A stretch of DNA of 64,000 nt from Gordius sp. MW1. Its lineage: Eukaryota; Nematomorpha; Gordioida; Gordea; Gordiidae. The stretch's first letter is position 1; every line of letters starts with the position of its first letter. The stretch spans positions 24,676,001 to 24,740,000 of the forward strand of contig OZ038526.1 in the NCBI GenBank assembly GCA_964036665.1, given 5' to 3'. Position numbers and translations under genes: made by a program. The notes under the pieces were generated by a model that did no database searches, had not been told where the DNA came from, and saw nothing but the letters and a program-made list of their open reading frames with translations. Below are positions 22,116 to 32,810 of this stretch, in pieces.

Positions 22116-25100
22116 ATGAGCTCAACTGTCTTTCCCATAATAGCTATATTGAGACTCCTCATCCCATTATTTGTCATAATACAATTAAGCGCTCAAGAAG
22201 AATTCGACAACCGTTTTTATAAATCATATGAGCTAAGTAAATTGGACCAAGATAGCGAAATGCACGATACCCACCCGCCTGCTACCTTAAAACAGCGTCA
22301 AATGGTTGAAGATAAATTGCGAAAAAAGATTTACCAAGATGCCAAAATGATTGTGGAATGGGGAGAAAAGCCAACTCCAAAATATCGCAGCAAACGCGAC
22401 ATTTCGTTTAGGGGAGTTATTGATAGAATTTCATCGAGAGGTCATAAAGGCAAATTGCCAAAGACGGCAGCCGTTGGAGGTAAGACAATGTAACATGGAT
22501 CTTTTCATATGATGAATATTTACTTAAGTTTGAACATTTAACCTATTGATAGGGTTTTGGAGAATATACAATCAGCTAAAAGTTTAGATTTGCAAATGCC
22601 ATTAAGTATTCATCCACTATTTAAAGCTTAAATTGGGCCTCAGTAAAATATATAAATTAATCTAGATTGCATGGATTTTTAATAAAACTTATAGTTTTAA
22701 GTTTTATTAAATATATGTGGTATAATTTATTAGGTAATGTTATCAGCTTAAGTGCTGATTCTTTCGGCACCGATGTTACTAATAATATATTGCCAAGGCG
22801 GTATGGTGAGAGAAAGAGAAAAGGAAAACTTGAAGTACAACCAAGATTGACCGAACCCAGGACAGCCCGTGAGCTCAATAATAATTCTTATATTGCGAAT
22901 AACCACCAAATCATTACATAACGTATAAAATGCACCATTTTAAAATGTAGCGATCGAACATTATTGTTCTTTCGGAAACCCGTTGCCTTATAGATGCGGT
23001 TATCAGACGGCATGTCCAACATTTTACACGTGTGATATAAGGCGGGGTATCGACGATTTTGGATATTGCTGCCCTAGAAGTGAGCAAAAATACATATTAA
23101 AATTAATGTTTATTGCCAAAAATTTACAATTATCGTTTTAGCCGACATTTGCTTGGATAATAGCACCGCCCTCGACGGTATAATGTGCCGATTTGGGGTA
23201 CCCTGTCCACTGAACTATTTTTGTACGTTATCCAGAATAGGAGCTAATGCTACTGGAATTTGTTGCCCAAGTAATGACGTCTTTCGTTTATTACCATTAT
23301 TAGGCTTATTAAAAAGGGCTTTTTTTTAGACATTTCTCTTTTATAAGCAAGTGTGAGAGCATTGGCGTAGGGAAGGGGTGGGTTTTCGGGTTAGGACCCC
23401 CCCCCCTCTTTGACAAAAAAAATGATTTTTTTTCAAATTATACGGAAAAAAATGAATTTTTTTTCAAATTATACGGAAAAAAATGAATAGGAGTCTTGTC
23501 TGTGTTGCGCATATAGAAAACTAATGTATATAAGCTTATTAATGTTTGTTTAATAGAATCATTTGAAAAAAAAAATTGTGGAAACCCCCCCCCCTTGAGG
23601 CAATCCTGGCTACGCCCTTGCGTGAGAGTGTCAAAGGGCAGGTTTATATAAATCTACAAGCTTATAAATACAATTAAAATTGCTGTGCGCGCAATATTGA
23701 TCATAATTATCATATATGCTCATATAAATTTAACTTGTAACTCACTATTATTAATTTTTGCCTACATATCTTAGTAATCATGAGCGTAGCCAGAAGGAGG
23801 CAAGAAGGGGCTGACTCCTTAATCCATTCTTTAAATAGATTTAACTTAATTTTGATAATTCAAAAATTGTTTGCCCTGCTTCCCTCTTGTTAAATCCTGG
23901 TTACGCTCATGTGGCACTAAATTACGATGAGGTAATGAGATTTCTACTATTGACAATCCCATGAAGATTGTAAATGAAGTTTTTTTATAGGCAAAAAGGG
24001 TGGCTTTTGTCCTAGGTCATTATTGACAACTTCAACGTTTGATCCGGCGTCCCCCATTGTTTTCCAACTTTCCGGTAATAGTTTATGCCAAGGATCGTGC
24101 GTAACCGATTTCGATTGCGAAGGAAACCTTAAATGCTGCGTCGGAGCTAATGGGTGCACAGCGTGTACGGCACCCTTACAATTTGAAACGGTTGAAGAGC
24201 TCCACCAAGGCTCTATTAATATAACGGCAAGGACTCCACTATTCTTTTTCGTTCCACCTGCTCCTTCTGTATTGCCGGGTAGTGTAGGATTTCAGGGAAT
24301 GAGTCGGTTTAATAACTTTAGGGCTACAGCGGCGAGGGCGCTAGCAAGGCAGAGGCTTAGAGCTCGAACTTTGCTTAGACGTCAAGGAGTTAATGTAGAT
24401 AGCCCTTCGAATTTCAACATCAACAACAATCGAAGGATCGAGGTGCCTATTACACACCGATTAGCCGACCCTATGCATCGCAGCATGATGCCGATACCTG
24501 CAAACATAATGCCCATCGCTACTAATCATCCAGTTTCTGCTTCAAGAAATACACTTAACGAAGGTGTTGTTCCAGCTTTTAACCAAAATGGTGGAATTAT
24601 GAGATTACAACAAGCATCTTTGCCAAAACCAGAAATTTCGGACTCAGTCAGAGAACAAACGCGAGCGCGGTTAAACGCCTTTATTCAGCTATTAGGTATA
24701 GGAACTAATGCGAACAACCATAATGGTGATTTGCTTAATTTTTTGATGGGAAGGTCGGATGAATCTGTAAGTCTTCCTCGAGATAAACCAGCAGAGCATA
24801 GAGACCCGAAGTTTAGTATAGCTATAAGTGAAGTTAGTACACATGCTAGCAATTATGAAAGCACTAACGAGAAGACAGAAGCTAATAGCGTAAATGATAA
24901 CAAAATTGATAAAATCCTTTCTTCGATTGAATCCATAGATAAAACCAAAAAAGCGAAAAGATCTGCGAATAAACTAAGACCAAAAGCCCGCAAGTCAAAA
25001 AAGAATAAGAAAAATGTCTCAACTCGTCGGACAAAGAAGAGGACCACGAAGAAAAACAAAGGTAAAAAGCGTCATTTGAAGAAAGATCTTAAAGATATAG

Positions 25101-25189
25101 TTAACCCCAAAAAGCTCGAAGATAAGAAGATTACTTTAAATGATAAAAATAACAAAGGAGATCTAAATAATTTATCGTCCTTTTTGTAA
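22116..25189 (+). CDS. Secreted Lustrin-WAP cysteine-rich protein with Lys-rich tail, 651 aa, 5 exons (paralogue 3)
   Basis: Exons: 22116-22479, 22734-22868, 22951-23079, 23142-23270, 23991-25189. All introns are phase 1; 652 codons with stop. Signal peptide: IAILRLLIPLFVIIQLSAQ. A furin-like RSKRD site lies in exon 1 and PRRYGERKRK in exon 2. Exons 3 and 4 are Lustrin-type modules (CPTFYTCDIRRGIDDFGYCC; CPLNYFCTLSRIGANATG). Exon 5 holds the WAP core (GFCPR..CQGSCVTDFDC..KCC..GCTAC), then a long region with TRARLNAFIQLLGI and a strongly Lys/Arg-rich end. It matches the preceding gene exon for exon, except that its first exon is split in two here, and the WAP and tail exons are fused. Intron 4 carries two hAT MITEs. 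Function is inferred only as secreted and disulfide-rich. Confidence 0.87.
23360..23620. mobile_element. hAT MITE, CATTGGCGTAGG subfamily
   Basis: Ends CATTGGCGTAGGGAAGG and CCTGGCTACGCCCTTG. The flanks TGTGAGAG and CGTGAGAG form an 8-bp duplication with one mismatch. It contains an internal tandem copy of TTTCAAATTATACGGAAAA. It lies in the last intron of the gene 22116-25189. Confidence 0.75.
23779..23911. mobile_element. hAT MITE, CATGGGCGTAGCCAGG family
   Basis: Ends CATGAGCGTAGCCAG and CTGGTTACGCTCATG. Same intron as the preceding MITE. No clear target duplication. Confidence 0.65.
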
Positions 25190-25489
25190 TCAATTTTTAA
25201 AAATCTGTATATTGTATTTATTAAATTATATAATGATTGTGGACTGGCCATTATAAACTATTAAAAGGCTCCGATTTTAAATAATATCTTTGCTTTTATT
25301 GCTTATTCAGCTTTATTCTTTAGATGAATCATTTAAATGAATACAATTTAAAAAATGTTTTTAAAAGTCTAAAGCAGCTGCTTTAGGAATTTGTAATATG
25401 CAGTTAATTTAATCTTTGTAGTGCAAATGATTATGGCAGCTTTATAAAGCAACGCTACAATCCTGAACCTACTAATAAAATTTTTTTTT

Positions 25490-26070
25490 TTGCCCTGTCC
25501 GGGATTCGAACCAGCAATTAAGATATGTATACGGACGGACAACGAAAAGCGAGCCCATAAATTGCATAGCAATTTAAATTTCTTCTTTTTACAAAACACA
25601 CTCGGGACAGAAAATTTTTATACAAATAAAGTTAGAATTAGTATATTTCATCTAAAATTAAATTTCAAATTAATTAAGAAAACTTATTATTTTTATATGC
25701 GCAAACAAAACTCCTTTTAATATCATTGAATTTTTCCGTATAATTTGAAAAAAATTCAAACTTTATATTTTAATTAAAAACAAAAAATTTGCCCTGTCCG
25801 GGATTTGAACCAGCAATTAAAATATGTATACGAACAGACGGACGGACAACGAAAAGCGAGCCCATAAATTGCATAGCAATTAAAATTTCTTCTTATTACA
25901 CAACACGCACTCGGGACAGAAAATTTTTATCCAAATAAAGTTAGAATTAGTATATTTCATCTAAAATTAAATTTTAAATTAATTAAGAAAACTTATTATT
26001 TTTATATGCGCAAACAAAACTCCTATTAATATCATTGAATTTTTCCGTATACTTTGAAAAAAAATTCAAA
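25490..26070 (-). repeat. Tandem duplication, unit about 299 bp, with tRNA B-box-like motif
   Basis: Two units begin at about 25491 and 25790 with GCCCTGTCCGGGATT.GAACC, whose reverse complement contains a B-box-like GGTTCGAATCCCGG. Each holds AACGAAAAGCGAGCCCATAA followed by hairpin-capable ATTGCATAGCAAT. The open frames here are repeat artefacts. Same module set as 14940-16030. Confidence 0.75.
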
Positions 26071-26079
26071 TTTTTTTGC

Positions 26080-26350
26080 CCATGGGGGATCCTAACCCGA
26101 AACCCCCCACGCCTGACCTTGGGGTTTGTCAGGGTTTTGCATTTCGTTCCAACCTAATGTTTTGGGCTAGAGTTTGAATCCAGCCCCAAAATTTTAGTTT
26201 GGGATCTTGGGGAACCCTTAGGTGGATGCAAAACCCAGGCTAAACCTAAAAGGTTTTAGGCTAGGTTGTTTTGAAACCTCGAGGTTTTAAAATAACCTTA
26301 CCTAAAACCTGACCTTGGGCGAACCTAAGGTCCGCCCCACCTAAGGTTTT
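26080..26350. repeat. GC-richer repeat built of AACCTAAGG / CCTAAAACC words
   Basis: The motif ACCTTAGGT/CCTAAAACCT recurs in both orientations over about 270 bp. It resembles the interior of some non-autonomous DNA elements. Ends and target duplication were not resolved. Confidence 0.4.
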
Positions 26351-26818
26351 TCCCACCACTACCCCCACCCTTCCCTACGCTACTGGGAACGATGATCAAC
26401 AGTGTGTGACGTCTGACATTGCAATATGGGCATAAGATTAAGGTTACTTAGCTGCATACTGAGCAGCGCCGTTGAGTGGACCTTTTTCGTTGATTACCTA
26501 CCGCGTGTCTGACCTTGTAAAATCTAAGATTTTGAGCTCATTTAAGAATCCGTATTTTTAAAATTAGTTTTGAACAATTTTTAAAATTGCTGAGTGTAGT
26601 GATTATTTTGTTAAGACAATAGAGTTGGCAGGCATTGTGGAAAGCGACATCCAATCCAAATAATGAGAGAGAAGCACCAATTTCTGCCCCGGTGGCATCA
26701 ACATTTAATCAGAGCAATCTACGCCTCTCATAATTTATTATATATCTTTGGGCATTGAACTAAAATATTTTCCTAGACTTTTAGAGGTGTGATTCTACTA
26801 TAAGTAATAGTTTGAACT

Positions 26819-26992
26819 ATGGGCGTAGCCAGGGGGGGACGGCGCCCCCTACCTACATGACAAAAAAAATTTTCCAATACAAAAACCCTTAAAAATTAAA
26901 AAAAAAATATGCCCCCCCCTAATTCAATTTTTAAACGTTTCGCCCCTCCCCCCCCCCCCCCTCCCTTAAATCAAAACCCGGCTACGCCCATG
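26819..26992. mobile_element. hAT MITE, CATGGGCGTAGCCAGG family
   Basis: Ends ATGGGCGTAGCCAGGGGG and CCCGGCTACGCCCATG with several poly-C tracts. The duplication is not clear. Confidence 0.7.
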
Positions 26993-27099
26993 GGTTTATC
27001 AATTAAAAAGCCATGTTATGACTATCGTGCCAACGTAATGCCATGAAATTAGAATTTTTCCTTTGCTGAATAAATCTTTTTTCAGGAATTTTTTAAATC

Positions 27100-27290
27100 G
27101 ATCAATAGACATGTGACGATTTAAACGCTCTGTTTTTGTAGCTACGATATTCACTTTTCAAAGACAAATCGTTAAATCCAACACGATTTCCATACACGGA
27201 TCAATGCCATCCGTTTAGTTATAGCGCGTTTTTTTACTTTTTTTTAGTCGTGTATGTAATTTTTTTTATACCAATTAAATAATTAAGCGA
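27100..27290 (+). mobile_element. LINE-like 3' end fragment
   Basis: Homologous to 32610-32810. Shared words include AAATCCAACAC, ATCAATGCCATC.GTTT, GTTATAGCGCGTTTTT and AGTCGTG.ATGTAATT. At the other locus this sequence directly follows reverse-transcriptase-type C-terminal coding sequence, so I read it as a truncated 3' end. Class assignment is tentative. Confidence 0.45.
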
Positions 27291-28780
27291 TCGTAAAGAT
27301 ATTATTAAAATATACATTAAAAGAGACAAAATTAAAATGTAGCTAAGTCATTTATGGCAGCTTTTTCTAATTCTATTTTATTTTGCTTGAACAATGATAA
27401 CGTGGCTTCTTGGTTCTATTCCCAGGTAACAAGATAGCCGGCTTTAGGGGCCTGACCACACCTTAAAACGAAATCTAAAAGGCTTGCCTTTTATAAATTG
27501 CTTTGCTTTTATGATGTCCATAAAAGGCACCTTGGATTTATTCATCGAAATATGAGTTGTTGCACTATTTAAAATTGATTGTAAACCTATCATTAAAAAT
27601 ATCTAGATAACCTCAAACCTTGGAAAATTTGTGTGTTTGGACTGTTTAAAGTTGTCAGATTATGTATTGGAAACGATTTCTCCGCATACCATGGGATAGT
27701 GTTGAAATTTTAGACATATTTGGGAGACTAACCAGTTAAAAAAAAATTGTAATATAAATTTTAAATTCGTTGATCGTTAATTTTAAAATATGGGTGTGTT
27801 TTTTTACATATAAATTAAGGATCTAAAGCAAAACAATAAAACTTTCATATTATTTGAAAGGAGGTAACGACAAATTTTATGTTCGATCTCTTTTAACTTT
27901 TTATAACGACAGACTTATTGCTATAACCTAAAAATGGGACAAAGTTTTAAAAAGTCCGCAATCTACTATTAAATCATGTGGTAAATATTATAGAAATATC
28001 ATAAAATCAAAATGACCTCTATTTTACACCGTATTAAAATTATCAATGGAGCTAATTTTAGCCGTATTTGGCATAAGGAGGTACAATTTCATCTATAACT
28101 ATCATGTATCCGCCATATTTCCAATCAAAAAAACAGAGAAAATCGAAAATATCGTTTTACCAAGATTTTTTATAGCTTAGAAGCGCAAAATTTTTATTAT
28201 TCTTGATCCTACCCCCACCCCCTTTCACTATCAACTTTTGCAAAGAAAAATAAGGAAAAAATTATTAAGAGATTCTTAGTTTCATAACTAAATCATGGAA
28301 AAGGTAACGCTAGTCACATAAACTCTGCCCAGCGTAACCTGTCGGTGACGTTCAACTAAGGCAAATTTTAAAGTCTTTTAAGTATTCATATGATTTTGAA
28401 ATACTATAAAAATGTTGTAAAAATTATACAGATTTTAAATATGTAAATTAAGTTGAAAAATTTATGGAGTGAACATGAATAAATTAAAGAAGGCAGGTCA
28501 GAATTGCGATTGCTACGACTTTTGAACGATTATAATTCAAAAAATAATGAAGAAGAAGTAATAAAATTCTATCAGATGATTTATCCCAATCGAATCTTTC
28601 AAATTTAATTTAATAACTGTTTCTGTCTTGATTAGTTTTTGAGAAAAGTGGTTCTAAAGTTGCCTCACCTACAGGTTACACTGGTACATGTCGAGTTAAT
28701 CAAATGTAACACTTTCTCTAGAGGTAAAGCATGCTCGTCCTGAGTGAACTCTGCGATTAAAATATCGTCCAAATAAAAAA
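27291..28780. other. AT-rich stretch without recognisable genes or repeats
   Basis: I found no convincing exon in either strand over this 1.5 kb and no repeat that recurs elsewhere in the window. Confidence 0.4.
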
Positions 28781-28782
28781 AA

Positions 28783-29010
28783 CTCGGGCCTTCGGCCCTC
28801 GTGGGAAGGGGGAGAAGGGAAAGGGAAGGGGAGGAGGGTGAGGGGAGGAGGGTGAGGGGAGGAGGTGAAGGGGAGGAGGGTAAGGGGAGGAGGGGAAGGG
28901 GAGGAGGGTAAGGGGAGGAGGGTAAGGGGAGGAGGGGAAGGGAAGGGGGGACGACTCATCTATACTCCGTATAAATGTATCATATTTGCTATGCAATTTT
29001 TGGGCGAGAA
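28783..29010. repeat. G-rich minisatellite with hairpin-capable ends
   Basis: Begins ACTCGGGCCTTCGGCCCTCG, whose GGGCC-TTC-GGCCC forms a hairpin. About 150 bp of GGGGAGGAGGGTAA-type units follow, then ATACTCCGTATAAA and TTGCTATGCAAT. The same arrangement occurs in reverse at about 15890-16025 and is entering again at 63905-64000. The apparent Pro/Ser-rich open frames on the minus strand are artefacts of the repeat. Confidence 0.8.
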
Positions 29011-29289
29011 AGGTGTATTGTTTTCGAGAATAATAATTTTATCAAAATATTTTTATAACAAATTTGTTATGCCTTTGTTAGAATATAGCTAATATTTAAT
29101 TTTAGACAATTTTCCCTTAAAAAACTTAGGAAGAACGTCTAGCCAGGTTGTGAGGAGATAACTCACTTTTATTTAAATTCGTGATTTGCGACTATTTGTG
29201 TCTCTTACTTGCCTAATTAAAATTCCTTTCATACCAAGAATTAACAAATAAACTAGTAATTTAAAGTATTAATTTTTTTATTTTACAAA

Positions 29290-30350
29290 AAAATACACCG
29301 TTATTTTTTTCATTGGTCAATAGCCAGCGGACGGCCAAAAAGTCATATAATCAATGGTATTAACAAGAATAATATATTAATTTAATTAAAATAAAATACT
29401 TAAAACATATGAAAGAGTTAAGATAAGAGTATAGTAAAATGCAGTAAATTAATGAATGGGGTAAATTACTAAGTTTAAAAACGGGTATATGTGCCAAAAT
29501 TCCAAAAATATTTAAAATTAGGCGTGTAACAAACATTATATTATAAAAAATCACAATGTTAAGATTTTGCAGAATTGTTGGGAGAAATTTTTTGTTGAAT
29601 TTGAACAATTTTTAATTAAAAAAATCAGAACAAAATTTTAACAGCAATAGAAGATTTTTGGATTCACATTTTGGCCAATGGTCATTTTTTTCCTTTGGTC
29701 AGTAGCCAGGACACGTTAAAAGTCGATATAAATACATAAGAGTCAAAAAAAAAGAAAAAAAAATTCACGCTTTGGCCAGTGATCATTTTTTTCATTGGTT
29801 AGTACCAAGAGACAGTCTATTAATATATAAGAGCTAAAAAAACGAAAAAAAAATTTTCGATTAACATTTTGGCCATTGGTCAATTTTTTCCATTGGTCAG
29901 CAGCCACCAGACGGCCAAAAAGCCATGTTATGAATGGTATCAACAGGAACAATCATAAGAGTCAAAAAAAACGAAAAAAAAAATTTCGATTCAATTTTGG
30001 CCAATGGTCATTTTTTTCATTGGTAAGGAGCAAGTGGACGGCCAAAAAGTCATATTATCAATGGTATTAACAAGAACATTATACAAATTTTCCATTTAAT
30101 TAAAAAAAACAGGATTTGACCCACATTAAAAATAGAGGCATAGGCTTTTGTAGGGGAGGGCATAGGGTAAATATCAATGTTAACCAATTAAAAAACGAAA
30201 AATTAAAAATTTCGATTTATTTGGCCAATGGTCATTTTTTTCATTGGTCAGTAGCCTGCGGACGGTCAAAAAGTCATATTATCAATGGTATTAACAAGAA
30301 CATAATATTAATTTAATTTAAAAAAAATCAATGTTATAGCTATATATAAG
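29290..30350. repeat. Tandem array of an imperfect unit of about 100 bp (GGCCAATGGTCATTTT)
   Basis: About six diverged copies of GGCCAATGGTCATTTTTTTCATTGGTCAGTAGCC..GACGGCCAAAAAGTC, split here by variable AT-rich DNA. Each has a short inverted repeat (CCAATG..CATTGG). The family recurs at 15430-15800 and 62745-63170. Non-coding. Confidence 0.7.
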
Positions 30351-30375
30351 TGATATTATCCCAAAAATATTTTCA

Positions 30376-30440
30376 GGTCTCATAGCTCAGTAGATTAAAC
30401 GTCTGACTTAGGTTCAATGCTGGGTTTGATTCCCGCACGT
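30376..30440 (+). repeat. tRNA-like sequence, probably a SINE head
   Basis: Contains an A-box-like TAGCTCAGTAGATTAA and a B-box-like GGGTTTGATTCCC about 40 bp apart, as in a tRNA gene. The acceptor stem does not pair, so I call it tRNA-derived rather than a tRNA gene. Confidence 0.45.
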
Positions 30441-30539
30441 ATCTCGTGTTAATTAAAGAGGGAGATAGAGATGAGGTAGATAGGGCACCTCTTATGCATT
30501 AATTTAAAAAATCGAAAAAATTCCCCTCCTTTTCTATAC

Positions 30540-30749
30540 TGTTGGTGCAAGACATTCGGTGCCATTCGGTGCGTGAAACGAACAGCGTGACAAGACATTC
30601 GGTAGCAAGACATCGGTAAACAAAATCAAAAGCGAGCCCATAAATTCAATTAAAAAGTAAACAGCGTGACAAGACATCGGTAAACAAAGCAAGACAAGAC
30701 ATCGGTAAACAAAATCAAAAGCGAGCCCATAAATTGCATAGCAATTAAT
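30540..30749. repeat. Short tandem repeat of GACAAGACATCGGTAAACAAA
   Basis: Three to four imperfect copies of a 20-25-bp unit are interleaved with AAAGCGAGCCCATAAATT. It ends in GCATAGCAATT, immediately left of the retroelement fossil. Confidence 0.6.
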
Positions 30750-32060
30750 ACACCATCTATATTATTAAATATAGCTGCCATCGCCGCTTGAAAAATAGGT
30801 GCGGACACGCTTTAACCAAAAGGTAATCTTTTAAAAGCAAATACACCTTTATCCGTGTTAATTATTAATAATCTAGCAGATTTTTCATCTACCCCAAGCT
30901 GCAAATAAGCGTTAGCCAAATCTAACTTTCGAAAAATATTAACTACTCTTTAAATTAGCTAAAAACATTTATAATCTAGGTAAAGGATATTTAACATCAA
31001 TGACCCATTTAGTAATTGCAACGCGATACTCGACACAGACCCTGATAGTACCATCACTCTTCTTTGGAACTTAGAAAGTGGCCCATTTTGAATATACTAT
31101 CGGTTCAATCACATCATCTTTTAGCCAATTATGTAAATGGTGCACTTTATCTTTCCACATAAACGGAATGCGCCTAGCAGGACAAAACGTGGTATAGCAC
31201 TAGAATTAACTTGTTTTTAAAACATAATATTGATTAAACAACCCAATTCCTCATGAAAATTTTCATTATTACTCTTTAACATTATTACTCTCAGCATGCC
31301 ATAATTTATTTTATTAACACTACTTACCGAGGATCTGGGGCTTTAGAAAAATCCCGTTCCTCAAAAACCGAACTGGCTCAATAATCGAGTTAATTGTCTC
31401 AAAAAGCCAGGATTTCTATTTTCCAGAAGCCATTACCTTATTACCCGCTTTGCAGTGTCAATTTTAGAAAAATCTTCTGGCATTTCTTTTAAAATATTTA
31501 TACAACCCCTTTTAAATTTACCAATTTTATCTTGTTTACACATACCCAACCAATCCGTAATAGGACCCAAAATTTCAATCCAATTCTAACCCATTATATT
31601 ATCAACATTATCATCAATTATATATAATTTAAATTTTAATATTACCTCTGCGATGCATACGATAACTTTAGTGATACCCAGAATATTAGTGCCATTTAAT
31701 TGTCAGGCAATTATGTTAGCTTTATCAACACATAACATTTGGCCATCATTAAACAAAAAATTTCGATACCCGAGGCACCGGTAACAAAGAGAAAATCTAA
31801 ATTGATATCGTCAATATTGATATTTAGGTAAGGTGTCTGTGATGAACTAAAAATATTAATATATATTAATCGTGGCGTATTAACTTCTGCCCTCTCCTAG
31901 ACAGAACGTTAACCGTTCGCAATAATCGTTAATCTTCGGTTTTACTCGATGTACTTTATCAAAATAGAGATTTTTAAATTGCTCTTGCTGCCCAAAGGCT
32001 CGTTGTCTCAAAAACAATTGTCTTTAATATGACCTGGCTTATTTCAAATAAGACAACACC
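30750..32060 (-). mobile_element. Ty3/Gypsy-like pol fossil, broken
   Basis: Minus-strand remnants appear in pol order. A CCHC-type knuckle remnant lies near 32040-32000, an aspartic-protease-like DTGAS region near 31790-31590, and a reverse-transcriptase region near 30990-30760 (KLDLANAYLQLGVDEKSARL, then INTDKGVFAFKRLPFG). The copy is broken by numerous changes and has no recognisable LTRs, so it looks old. It is not a functional gene. Confidence 0.6.
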
Positions 32061-32429
32061 GCTTTTCTTTACTTTTTAAAACATAAAATTTCTAAAATAT
32101 AATTAATATGATAATTAATAAACGTTCAGTTAAAAGGAAATTGTATATATTTAAAAGAATCGACGGATGTATATTAAACCTATTGAAATATTCACGTAAA
32201 ATCTATGAAGAAAAAATAAATAATTTTTTTTATAAATTAATCAATGACAAAAATTTATTTAATTTTAAACTTTAAATTCTAATTAAATAAACTTATATTG
32301 TAATAATTAAAAATTTTGTCAGCAACATACGTACACATTTATATAAAGACATAGAATTATAAATAAAATAAAAATTAAAAAAAAGAAAACTTTTATCCAT
32401 TAAGAAAGACGGCGTCAAACTTATTCCAT

Positions 32430-32810
32430 GGTCCCGTGGACTGAATCTCTTTTGGGACTTCACCACGGTCGACATATTTGCTCCATCCAACTCCTCTCCC
32501 GACCTTATAGTCAGTTAGTGTAGAGAATAGGAAGACAACCAAATATTACTCCCTTGCGGACACAATATTCATTCCCGTAGTGGCAACCACAATCGGAAAT
32601 TTAGGAACTGAAGCTCTCGCTCTCTTGAAACAAATGAAAAAAGCGATCTCTAACGTCTCAATCGATTTGAGAGAGTACTTTTTTTTATCAGGCAAAAGAT
32701 CACAATGGAAATCGTCAAATCCAACACACACAAATCAATGCCATCTGTTTTGTTATAGCGCGTTTTTATAGTTTTAGTCGTGAATGTAATTATTTTATAC
32801 CATCTTAATA
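32430..32810 (+). mobile_element. LINE-like fragment: reverse-transcriptase C-terminal region and 3' tail
   Basis: The frame upstream of 32771 reads ENRKTTKYYSLADTIFIPVV, then ATTIGNLGTEALALLKQMKK. This resembles the C-terminal end of non-LTR retrotransposon polyproteins (KY..LA..IF.PV..ET.G). The following 3' sequence recurs at 27100-27290. Only the end is present, consistent with 5' truncation or decay. Family not assigned. Confidence 0.45.

Noticed and set aside
24853-25059. Hydrophobic minus-strand frame resembling a membrane segment
   Set aside because: Antisense of a Lys-rich tail (AAA/AAG codons read as Phe/Leu), so an artefact.
28696-28996. Long Pro/Ser/Leu-rich open frames on the minus strand
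   Set aside because: They come from the GGGGAGGAGG minisatellite, which is open in more than one frame; no start context, splicing or conservation.
30376-30440. True tRNA gene
   Set aside because: A- and B-box-like motifs are present, but the acceptor and T stems do not pair properly; better explained as a tRNA-derived repeat.
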